Assembly (NCBI GenBank): GCA_022750455.1
Contig: JAKIVR010000011.1
Location: 1 to 54,302, forward strand
DNA: 54,302 nt
Source: Thermoplasmata archaeon
GTDB lineage: Archaea; Thermoplasmatota; Thermoplasmata; Lutacidiplasmatales; UBA184
Direction: 5' to 3'
Below, in pieces: positions 25,490 through 33,015 of the stretch (its first letter is position 1; every line of letters starts with the position of its first letter). The notes beneath the pieces were generated by a model that did not search any database, was not told the origin of the DNA, and saw only the letters and a list, made by a program, of their open reading frames with translations. The position numbers were made by a program, and so were the translations under genes.

Positions 25490-26503
25490 TTACACCCCGA
25501 AGCCCGCGAGGCTGAGGCCGGTCGTCTCGTCCCATCCGAAGAGGAGGTTCGCGTTCTGGATCGCCTGCGTGGCGCCTCCCTTCCCGAGGTTGTCGAGCGC
25601 GCTGAAGAGGACCGGTTGCCCTCCGGCGCTCTGCGCGGAGAGGAAGCAGAGGTTCGTGCCCTGCGTCCACGTGAGGCGAGGGGTGCCACCGACGCGAACG
25701 AACGGCTCCGCCTCGTACGTCGTGCGAAGCAGCTCCGGCCAGGCGGCGGGATCGGCCGTGGGGGTCGAAACGGGGTAGATCGTGCAGAGGATGCCTCGGA
25801 CGATCGGGACCAGATGGGGGACGAAGACGAGCGACGGGGTCGCTCCGCCGGCCCGCGCAATGGCGCTCGTCATCTCGGGCACATGCCGGTGTACAGGGAG
25901 ACCGTACGGCCAGACGGTGGGGGCTGCTTCCGGATGGTGAGTCGTGGTGGAGAAGCCAGAGCCGGCGCCGGAGGTCCCGCTCTTCGCGTCGATGATCCAG
26001 TGGGCGGGGGCCCCCGGCTGTTTCAGGAGCGGCGCGATGGCCAGGAGCGTGGCCGTCGGGAAACACCCGGGGTTGGCGACCAGTCGGGCGTGGCGGATCT
26101 GCTCCCGGAACAGTTCGGGGAGCCCGTACACCGCCTCCGGGAGGTGGTCGGTGTCGGTGTGGGGTTGCCGGTAGGTGGACTGGTAAAGGGACGCGTCCGG
26201 CAGCCGGTAGTCCGGGCCGAGGTCGACGACCTTAATCCCCCGATCGATCAGGCCGGGAACGACCTTCATCGCCTCCCCGGGGGGCTGGGCGAGGAACGCG
26301 ATGTCCGCATCGATCCGATCGTTGGGCCCCTGGGTGCGCAACGTCCCCTGTGGAGGCAGGTTCGGGTAGAGTTCGGCGATCGGGGTACCGGCGTGGCTCG
26401 AGGAGACGACGGTGGAGAGTTCGAGCTGGGGATGTTCGATGAGGAGACGAAGAAGCTCTCCCCCAAGGTACCCGCTCGCGCCGAGCACCGCAGCCTTCGC
26501 CAT
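25490..26503 (-). CDS. argC: N-acetyl-gamma-glutamyl-phosphate reductase
   Basis: 337-aa NADP-dependent reductase. Nucleotide motif AAVLGASGYLGGELLRLL (4-21); the catalytic cysteine is C147 in VANPGCFPTAT; HRHVPEM and FVPHLVPIVRGI (Arg-pathway type) are present. It is the first gene of argC-argJ-argB-argG-argH, which are joined by overlaps or 3-base gaps. ATG 26503. A weak TATA-like TCATAGG lies around 26537-26543 on the minus strand, giving a short leader. Confidence 0.94.
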   Translation of the reverse strand: MAKAAVLGASGYLGGELLRLLIEHPQLELSTVVSSSHAGTPIAELYPNLPPQGTLRTQGPNDRIDADIAFLAQPPGEAMKVVPGLIDRGIKVVDLGPDYRLPDASLYQSTYRQPHTDTDHLPEAVYGLPELFREQIRHARLVANPGCFPTATLLAIAPLLKQPGAPAHWIIDAKSGTSGAGSGFSTTTHHPEAAPTVWPYGLPVHRHVPEMTSAIARAGGATPSLVFVPHLVPIVRGILCTIYPVSTPTADPAAWPELLRTTYEAEPFVRVGGTPRLTWTQGTNLCFLSAQSAGGQPVLFSALDNLGKGGATQAIQNANLLFGWDETTGLSLAGFGV

Positions 26504-26886
26504 GTGGGGGAACAGGCGTGTAGGGTGTGACCTCGACCTATGAACGTGGTGTCTCGCCCGGGGCGGAGCCGCCTAGTTTTGTTCCCCACGCGACTAGTTG
26601 GAGTTCGGGGGCGCTCCTGGCGATCCTCGCACGGGAGCCACGAACCGCGGCCGTCGCGCGCCCTCGACTTCGACCCCTCCCCCGCCGAGGTTCGGACCTC
26701 TCCGGAGGCCCCCGGGGCCCCTCGGCCCGTGGTCGATGGGACGCCGTTCCCCACAGGCATAAATATGGATGCCGGGATGGGCACCATCCTCAGAGGCGCC
26801 GGGGAGAGCGGCTGCGGGTTCCGCCTCAGCCTCCCACGCGGCGAGCCGACGAAGACCGGTAAGCGTGTGGGTACGGAGATCGAACG
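26504..26886. other. 383-base intergenic stretch: argC promoter and a long leader
   Basis: No gene is supported here. The left end should hold the argC operon promoter. CATAAATAT at 26758-26766 is the strongest TATA-like element in the window's middle part and points right; transcription from about 26788 would give a ~100-base leader before ATG 26887. I saw no tRNA shape or recognised riboswitch in it. Confidence 0.5.
26758..26766 (+). promoter_or_regulatory. TATA box upstream of the secreted thioredoxin-like gene
   Basis: CATAAATAT in an otherwise GC-rich stretch, about 125 bases before ATG 26887, predicting an unusually long leader for this genome. Confidence 0.5.
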
Positions 26887-29010
26887 ATGAAGAACGGTAG
26901 CTTGGGGGTCGTATTGGTGATGTCGGTCATGGTGCTCGCATCGCTCGGTGTGGTCGCGTTCGGGAGTGGAGCGAGCAGCTCGGCCGCCCCGGCGCGCGAG
27001 CTGCACGCGAACACGGTCCAGTCTGCGGCCGTCGTGGGCGCCGCCCCCGCCTCTCCGGCTCCGAAGACCTCCGCACAGACCTTCCCGCGCACCGTGCTGA
27101 TCGAGACCTTTACGGCCGAATGGTGCGAGTTCTGTCCGAACGAATCCCAAGCCATCTACTGGATCGCCCAGAACACCAGCCGCAACGTCATCGACATCGC
27201 CGAGCTCCACCAGTCGGATAGCTACTCGTCCGTGGACGCCACCAGCACCGAGCGGGCGGACTTCTACGACGTGAAGGGGATCCCGGACGTCGTCTTTGAC
27301 GGGCGAAGCTCGCTCGATGGCGACGGATACCCCACGATGCCGCTGATGAAGGCGTGGTACCAGCGGTCGATCGACAACGCGTCGGCGGTCCCCGGGAACG
27401 TTTCCATTTCCCAGACCGGCTCCATCACGTCCTTTGGAAGTTCAAGTCACACCGTTTCCGTTCATGTCAACATCACCTCGGGGATCTCGGGCTCGTACAA
27501 TGCCATCACGTACCTGCTCCAGTACATCGGGAAGAACATCAGTACCACCGACGGGGACAGCCTGCCCGGATGTTCCGGGAACGACCCGTGCGCGATGCAT
27601 CCCATCGGCTGGGTGGTGCGAGAGTCTCTCATGAACCACCCGATCACCTTGACCGAGGGACTCACGACGGAGATCAATGAGACGGGCAAGATCGACGCTG
27701 GTTGGGATGCTCTGAACCTGAGCACGGTAACGTTCGTCCAGCAGAACTCTACGAAGACCATTGAGAACTCCAACTGGGCGCCCGTGTCGACCCTCGTCGC
27801 GTCGGTGAGCTCGAGCCCGCAGATCGTTCCTGCCTTCGAGAATGCCACGATCACCGTCCGGGCCACCAACAGCAGCACCGCCCTCGCGGTCGGCGGCGCG
27901 GATGTCACGCTGAACGCGACCGGCGGCGGCTCGTTCTCGCAGTCGACGGGGGTGACCGCGGCGAACGGGACGTTCACGGTCAACTACACCGCGCCTCGCG
28001 TGACGGCCGAGGTCCCCGTCGTGATCTCCGCCCAATTGACCACGCGAAACTACACGTCCGCCCCGGCGGCCGTGACGGTCTGGATCAATCCGGTGGACCC
28101 GCCCACCGCCCCGAGTGCCGTGGGCGTGAGCCCCGGTCCCCAGTCCGACACGCTGAATCTTTCGTGGACGCCGCCCGTCTCCGGGGGCGGGGGTGTCGCC
28201 TATCACGTGTACCGGTCCACCTCCCCGGGCTCCGGGTTCACGGCGATCGGCACCGTCACTTCCCCGAGCTTTGAGGACACCGGGCTGACGGGCGGCCAGA
28301 CGTACTGGTACTCGGTGAGCGCCGCGAACGTCGCCGGGTTCTCGTTGAACACGACGGCGATCTACGCGAGCCCGTTCAGTGTGGTACCGCAGGGCCTCTC
28401 GTCCGGGGTCAACTGGTCGCTCTCGATCGATTCGTTGCTGTTCAATTCGACGCCCGGCGTGGCCGTCTCTATCTACCTGTCGGCGGGCACCTTCGCGTAC
28501 GAGATCTATCCGTCCACCTACGCGTGGGAGTCGTCGCTGACGTTCGGCAATGTGACCACGTCCGCCAAGGCGCAACAGCTCACCGTCACGTTCACTCCGC
28601 GGGACGGGATTCTCCAAGGGACCATCGCTCCGGGCAACGCGAGTCTCAACGTCAATGGCACCGTGGTCCCCGTCATCGACGGGTCGTTCCTGGTGCTGCT
28701 ACCGGAGGGGTTCTATCCGTACGTCGTGACGGCGCCGGGCTACAAGAACCTCAACGGCACCGCCATCCTGACCCCCGGGAACACCTCGACGCTCCCGCTC
28801 GTGCTGAGCCGGCTCGCGTCCTCGCCGAATAGCGGTTCCGGTTCGGCGGCCGCGAGCAGTGGGCTCCCGGCGGTGGACGAGGTCGCCATCGCGGTCATCG
28901 CCGTGGCGATCGCCGGGGTCCTCGCTGTGGTCCTGAAGTCGCGTCGCCCGAAGGGCGGCACACCGCCCCGAGCGCGCTCGCCCCCGGCGCCCCCGACGGA
29001 AGAACCGTAA
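26887..29010 (+). CDS. Secreted thioredoxin-like / FN3 membrane-anchored protein
   Basis: A 707-aa surface protein. Signal peptide 1-~30; thioredoxin-like domain ~65-190 with the redox pair C80-C83 in AEWCEFCPNES and a cis-Pro-type GIPDVVFDG; beta-sandwich domains to ~400; fibronectin type III ~405-500 (LNLSWTPPVSGGGG, TYWYSVSAANVAG); a PEGA/carboxypeptidase-regulatory-like domain ~575-645; C-terminal TM helix ~665-688 with a short basic tail. Many N-x-S/T sequons fit an exposed location. It probably acts in disulfide exchange outside the cell. The next gene, a CcdA-type transporter fused to a redoxin, is a plausible electron source. Confidence 0.82.
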   Translation: MKNGSLGVVLVMSVMVLASLGVVAFGSGASSSAAPARELHANTVQSAAVVGAAPASPAPKTSAQTFPRTVLIETFTAEWCEFCPNESQAIYWIAQNTSRNVIDIAELHQSDSYSSVDATSTERADFYDVKGIPDVVFDGRSSLDGDGYPTMPLMKAWYQRSIDNASAVPGNVSISQTGSITSFGSSSHTVSVHVNITSGISGSYNAITYLLQYIGKNISTTDGDSLPGCSGNDPCAMHPIGWVVRESLMNHPITLTEGLTTEINETGKIDAGWDALNLSTVTFVQQNSTKTIENSNWAPVSTLVASVSSSPQIVPAFENATITVRATNSSTALAVGGADVTLNATGGGSFSQSTGVTAANGTFTVNYTAPRVTAEVPVVISAQLTTRNYTSAPAAVTVWINPVDPPTAPSAVGVSPGPQSDTLNLSWTPPVSGGGGVAYHVYRSTSPGSGFTAIGTVTSPSFEDTGLTGGQTYWYSVSAANVAGFSLNTTAIYASPFSVVPQGLSSGVNWSLSIDSLLFNSTPGVAVSIYLSAGTFAYEIYPSTYAWESSLTFGNVTTSAKAQQLTVTFTPRDGILQGTIAPGNASLNVNGTVVPVIDGSFLVLLPEGFYPYVVTAPGYKNLNGTAILTPGNTSTLPLVLSRLASSPNSGSGSAAASSGLPAVDEVAIAVIAVAIAGVLAVVLKSRRPKGGTPPRARSPPAPPTEEP

Positions 29011-29465
29011 CGCGACGGGAGTCGACCCTTCCGCTTCCCGTCGGGCCCCGGCGCTCCGCGTCCCGAGCGTTCCGGGCCGCACGCCATCGAATCGGATCCT
29101 CGGGGGGACCCAGGCGTTCGGATGGCAGGCGCTCTGAGGAGCGTCGAAACGGGCACGCTCCCCCAGGGGTTCCACCACGCGCTCCGGTTCCGGGCCAATG
29201 ACGAGAGGGTGTTCTCGGCAATCCCGCGCCGCCCAAGGATCGTTCCTCCCGGCACGAGGGCGCGTCCTGCACTGGCGCGCTGCGGGGGGGAGAATCGTCG
29301 GGTGGGGTCTGGGCCGGCCGGGCCGCTCCCCCGCTCGCGAGGGAGTTCCTTGCATCGGGGGACCCCCACCGCGCGGTTCCAGCCGCTTAAATACGAGCGC
29401 GCCGCTCGTTGGATGCGCATACGTCTCGCTTCAGGACAGAGACAGCCTTCACAGGGGCCCGGAGG
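29011..29465. other. 455-base intergenic stretch with a promoter at its right end
   Basis: Very GC-rich. Open frames on both strands are arginine-rich and look like noise. Only the TATA element at 29386-29394 is convincing. A small hairpin-capable piece lies near 29130-29143 (CGCTC/GAGCG). I looked for RNase P and SRP RNA core motifs and a tRNA B-box and saw none. Confidence 0.4.
29386..29394 (+). promoter_or_regulatory. TATA box for the redoxin-CcdA fusion gene
   Basis: CTTAAATAC, predicting a transcript start near 29416. This excludes the TTG at 29409 and supports ATG 29466 with a leader of about 50 bases. Confidence 0.5.
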
Positions 29466-31559
29466 ATGGAGAGGATTCTACGTAGGAGGGGGCTCGCCGT
29501 CGCGGTCCTGTCCGCTGTGCTCGTGCTCTCCGCGTTCGCCTTATTCTCGGCCAGCTCCTCCCCCGCGGCCTCGGGAGCGGTGCCACTCTCCACCCCTCCG
29601 AACGTCCCGGGTCCGTCGCCGGCGGCGCTCGGCGGTGCGGCCTCACCCGGCGCGATCCCCCCTCACTCGAGCAACGAACAGGTGCTCGCCATCACTCAGT
29701 CGGCCGACGTGCTCAACGAGTCGCAGGAGCTGACCGTCTCGGTCGAGATGGCGAATGCGGCCAACGTTTCGGACATGCACTTCACCTTCTGCGAGATCGC
29801 CCCGATCGCCCAGTGCTTCCTGCCGACATCGATGGCGGCGGCCTCCGGATCGAACTGGTTCGTGGGGACCACGGACTCGATGCAGGACTACGGGCTGGGC
29901 CCCGGTGCCCGGGTCGGCTACAACATCACCATCAACATGACCGGGGTGGGGTTCGAGTGGGAGCCGACCACACCGAATCCGTTCACGAACCTGACGACGT
30001 CGGTGATCCCCATCACGGGGGAGGCGGTCTTCGAGATCTTCGTGAATGACTCCGTCGCCCTCCAAGACTACCGGCTGAGCGGGGAAGTTCGAGACAACAC
30101 GACCGGCGCCGCGATCGCGGGAGCGCAGCTCACGCTCGCCCCGGGGAACATCTCGACGGCGAGCAGTGCCCTCGGGGCCTTCGCCTTCGCCGATGTGGTC
30201 AACGGGAGCTACTCCCTGAGCGTCGAAGAGGCGGGGTACTTCCCCTATTCCTCGAACCTAACGATCTCCGGCGCGAACCTGAGCCTGACGGTCGGGCTGA
30301 CCAATGCGACCCCGGGCTCGAGCGGTTCCGGCAGCCCTCCGGCCAACCTCGCCCCGACCTTCACGCTGCGGACGATCTATGGCGAAAACTTCTCACTGCA
30401 GTCGTTCCGAGGCCATGACGTCGTGCTGATGGAGTTCACTTCCCTGTCCTGCTCCGAGTGCCAGGTCGTCGAGAAGACCTTGAGTTCGCTCTATTCCGGC
30501 TACAACGGAACGGGGCACGCCGACGTCGTCTTCCTCTCCATCTTCGTGGAGCCTCAGTACGGCGACTCGATCCCTGCGCTGCAGTCGTACCAACGGAGCC
30601 ACAACGTCACCTGGGCGATGGCCCAGGACACGGACAGCCTCGCGGTCTACCACGCCTACGGGGTCTCCGACATCCCGACCGTGGTGATCATCAACGAAAA
30701 GGGTCAGGCGGTCTACGAGCAATCGGGCGCGCAGAGCCAAGCGACGCTCCAATCCACGGTCAGCGCCGCGCTGGCGGGGACCGCCGGGGTGATCTCCATC
30801 GTCTCCGTGAGCGTCTTCGCCTTGGCGGCCATCGCCGGGGTCACGACCTTCTTCTCCCCGTGCGCCTTTCCGATGTTCCCCGGGTACATGACGCTCTTCT
30901 TGGGGCTCAACACGAACTCTGCGCAGGCCGCTCCCCCGGCCGGTGGCGCCTACAAGGGGGCGGCGCGTCGCGCCCTGTCGGCGGGGTCGATCACGGCGCT
31001 CGGCATGATCGCCGTCTTCCTCTTGGTCGGCCTCGCGCTGGTCCTCGCCGCGAGCGTGGTAGCCGGCTACATCCCGGATCTGCTCGTCGTCGTCGGCGTG
31101 GCCCTGATTGGCCTCGGGGCGCTGCTCCTGACGAACCTGCAGTACTGGGGGATCGTCGCGCCGCTGCAACGCCTGTGGGGGCGCATCACGGGCAAGTCAG
31201 GGACGGCGCCCGTCGTGGGTGACACCCCCGCGACGGGGGGTGCCTTCTACCTCAAACTGTTCAGCTACGGGCTCGGGTACGGCGCAGCCTCGGCCGGATG
31301 CGTCTTTCCGGTCATCTTCTCCGCCATCATCGCCGGGCTCGCGCTCGGGACGTTCGGGGGCATTCTCACCATCCTGATCTACAGCGTGACCGCGGCGCTG
31401 CTCATGATCGTCGTCACGCTCATCATCGCCGTGGCGGGGCAGCGCTACGTGAATCAGCTGAAGGCGTACACCCCGATCATCAAGAAGGTCAGTGCGGCCG
31501 CGTTGCTCATCGTCGGAGTCTATCTGATCTACTTTTACTACACCGCGTGGGTCGTCTGA
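29466..31559 (+). CDS. Redoxin-CcdA (DsbD-like) membrane thiol transporter fusion
   Basis: A 697-aa fusion. Signal peptide ~8-30; a beta-rich ectodomain to ~200; a carboxypeptidase-regulatory-like domain ~203-278 (LSGEVRDNTTGAAIAGAQL); a TlpA/redoxin domain ~297-425 with CSEC (C329, C332) and a cis-Pro segment SDIPTVVII; then a six-helix CcdA/DsbD-type domain with paired cysteines C466 (FFSPCAFPMFPGY) and C612 (SAGCVFPVIF). By family knowledge it carries reducing equivalents across the membrane to external thiols; the fused redoxin is the first acceptor. ATG 29466 is chosen because the TATA box leaves the upstream TTG 29409 untranscribed. Confidence 0.88.
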   Translation: MERILRRRGLAVAVLSAVLVLSAFALFSASSSPAASGAVPLSTPPNVPGPSPAALGGAASPGAIPPHSSNEQVLAITQSADVLNESQELTVSVEMANAANVSDMHFTFCEIAPIAQCFLPTSMAAASGSNWFVGTTDSMQDYGLGPGARVGYNITINMTGVGFEWEPTTPNPFTNLTTSVIPITGEAVFEIFVNDSVALQDYRLSGEVRDNTTGAAIAGAQLTLAPGNISTASSALGAFAFADVVNGSYSLSVEEAGYFPYSSNLTISGANLSLTVGLTNATPGSSGSGSPPANLAPTFTLRTIYGENFSLQSFRGHDVVLMEFTSLSCSECQVVEKTLSSLYSGYNGTGHADVVFLSIFVEPQYGDSIPALQSYQRSHNVTWAMAQDTDSLAVYHAYGVSDIPTVVIINEKGQAVYEQSGAQSQATLQSTVSAALAGTAGVISIVSVSVFALAAIAGVTTFFSPCAFPMFPGYMTLFLGLNTNSAQAAPPAGGAYKGAARRALSAGSITALGMIAVFLLVGLALVLAASVVAGYIPDLLVVVGVALIGLGALLLTNLQYWGIVAPLQRLWGRITGKSGTAPVVGDTPATGGAFYLKLFSYGLGYGAASAGCVFPVIFSAIIAGLALGTFGGILTILIYSVTAALLMIVVTLIIAVAGQRYVNQLKAYTPIIKKVSAAALLIVGVYLIYFYYTAWVV

Positions 31560-31691
31560 GCAGGCCGTACCGTTTCCGACGACCCGCGCCAGGCGCGGCC
31601 GCGCCTCAAGTTGGGGTGCGGGCGAGTTCCACCCAGTCAGTCCGAGAGAAGAGGAGGAAAGGGTTGGTCCGAAGCGAACCGAGCGCCCGGA

Positions 31692-31850
31692 TTACGGGTG
31701 CTTGGCCATCTTCAGGATCTCCGCCTCGGGGAGTTCCTTCTGATGGGTGTGCTTCAGGTGCCAGCTCGTCAACGCGACGACCTCCTTCTGGTCCTTCGAC
31801 ACCACTTCAAATCCGTCGTCACACGCTACCTTCATCCTTCCGCATCCCAT
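31692..31850 (-). CDS. Small DUF1059-like protein
   Basis: A 52-aa gene, ATG 31850 to TAA 31692-31694. The product has MKVACDDGFEVVSKDQKEVV (from residue 6) and WHLKHTHQKE, the C-x-(6-20)-H-x-x-x-H layout of DUF1059 proteins, which look like tiny metal-binding modules. Function unknown. An AGGTGG sits six bases before ATG 31850, a good ribosome site; ATG 31835 is a weaker alternative. A TATA box lies at 31900-31909 with an inverted repeat directly upstream. It lies downstream of, and on the same strand as, the TrmB-type regulator. Confidence 0.68.
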   Translation of the reverse strand: MGCGRMKVACDDGFEVVSKDQKEVVALTSWHLKHTHQKELPEAEILKMAKHP

Positions 31851-31899
31851 GGTTTACCACCTGTCCCCTTGCGGGGCCAATCCTCCCTAGGTGCCCATG

Positions 31900-31909
31900 C
31901 CATATAGTG
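31900..31909 (-). promoter_or_regulatory. TATA box for the DUF1059 gene
   Basis: CACTATATGG on the minus strand; a transcript start near 31880 leaves a ~30-base leader that carries the AGGTGG ribosome site. Confidence 0.6.
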
Positions 31910-31935
31910 TGTCGTTGCCACAAGCGGCAACAACA
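31910..31935. promoter_or_regulatory. Inverted repeat, candidate operator
   Basis: GTTGCC (31914-31919) and GGCAAC (31926-31931) around a six-base spacer, extended by TGT/ACA outside with one mismatch. It abuts the upstream edge of the DUF1059 TATA box, where archaeal activators or repressors bind. The neighbouring TrmB-type protein is a possible ligand. Confidence 0.45.
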
Positions 31936-31990
31936 AGTGGAGGGGTCGATCGTGACCCGGGCGGGAACACGCGACTCCGGTGATCCGCCA

Positions 31991-32848
31991 TCACTTCTTT
32001 CGTCGGGTCCGGGGGCTGGGTCTAGGAGCCGTTTTCACGGACGGATCGAGGAACGACGGAGGCCCCGCCCTCTCCCAGAAGACGTCGAAGTAGAGGGTCT
32101 GGCTTCGGAGGAACTCCGGGTTGTTGGTCCAGACGGCGATCTCGTCGCCCCCCTCGCGCGCGGAACCCGGTACAGGAAAGAGTAGGACCTCCCGCCGATC
32201 GACGATGGTCACCCGGGCGGGCTGCGGGTAGAGCTGGCGGACCTCGACCCGGGGATGCTGATGGCGGGCGGCGAGGAACCGTCGGAGGAGCGGGCGGACC
32301 CGTGGGTCGGACTCGACCAGGAGCCGGAACCTCCCGTCCGCGCGCAGGAAGCGGGTGACCTCCTCGGCCACCCCGTGATCGATCGAGCTCTGCAGGCCCT
32401 GGGTGGTGATCATCACGTCCACGGTCGATTGGGCCCGGCGGAGGATCTCTCGGAGGTGCGGGTAGATGCTCTTGTGGCTCGTGAGCAGCTGGAAGCTGGG
32501 AGCTCCGTGGTCGGGCTCCCCTCCCAGGCGCAACATCTCCTCCACCAGTTCGTTGGAGATCGAGGTGTCCTGCCTCAGTCGGTCCTGACGTTCGTGGAGG
32601 TTCTGGTCCAGCAGGCTCCGGGCCGGGATCGCCGCGTACTTTCGGGGGCGTTCCGCGGTGATCCGCAGAACGCCTCGGGCCCGGAGCGAGTCGAGGGTCC
32701 GATACGTGACCACCCGATCCGAGCCGAGCTCCCGCGCCAGTTGACCCGCCGAGGACGAGCCGCCGCGCAGGAGGTGAAGATAGAGGGCCGCTTCGCGCTC
32801 GTTGAGCCCGAACCGTCCGAGGAGCCGAAGCAGCTCCGTCCGTTCCAT
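31991..32848 (-). CDS. TrmB-type transcriptional regulator
   Basis: A 285-aa regulator. Residues 1-70 form a winged helix-turn-helix (LLRLLGRFGLNEREAALYLH, AGQLARELGSDRVVTYRTL), with a short coiled-coil ~75-100 (LLDQNLHERQDRLRQDTSI). The C-terminal part ~115-260 resembles the PLD-like domain of TrmB proteins (SHKSIYPHLREILRRAQSTV, VMITTQGLQSSI, IAVWTNNPEFL). TrmB proteins are usually sugar-responsive; the ligand here is unknown. A basic tail (SPRTRRKK) closes it. Divergent from the 1,024-aa surface protein gene. Confidence 0.82.
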   Translation of the reverse strand: MERTELLRLLGRFGLNEREAALYLHLLRGGSSSAGQLARELGSDRVVTYRTLDSLRARGVLRITAERPRKYAAIPARSLLDQNLHERQDRLRQDTSISNELVEEMLRLGGEPDHGAPSFQLLTSHKSIYPHLREILRRAQSTVDVMITTQGLQSSIDHGVAEEVTRFLRADGRFRLLVESDPRVRPLLRRFLAARHQHPRVEVRQLYPQPARVTIVDRREVLLFPVPGSAREGGDEIAVWTNNPEFLRSQTLYFDVFWERAGPPSFLDPSVKTAPRPSPRTRRKK

Positions 32849-33015
32849 GGTCGGCCAAGACCGAAGGGGGGCTTGTAGCTAGTGGGGAGGAGGGCCGTTC
32901 CCTGACGGGGAGGCGACGGAGCGGGGGAGGTTTACTTCGCTTCGCATGGACGTTATGAGGAGCCCCGGGCTCAGGTACGTGCTACTACGCGTCAAGGACC
33001 CTTCTTAGGAGATGA

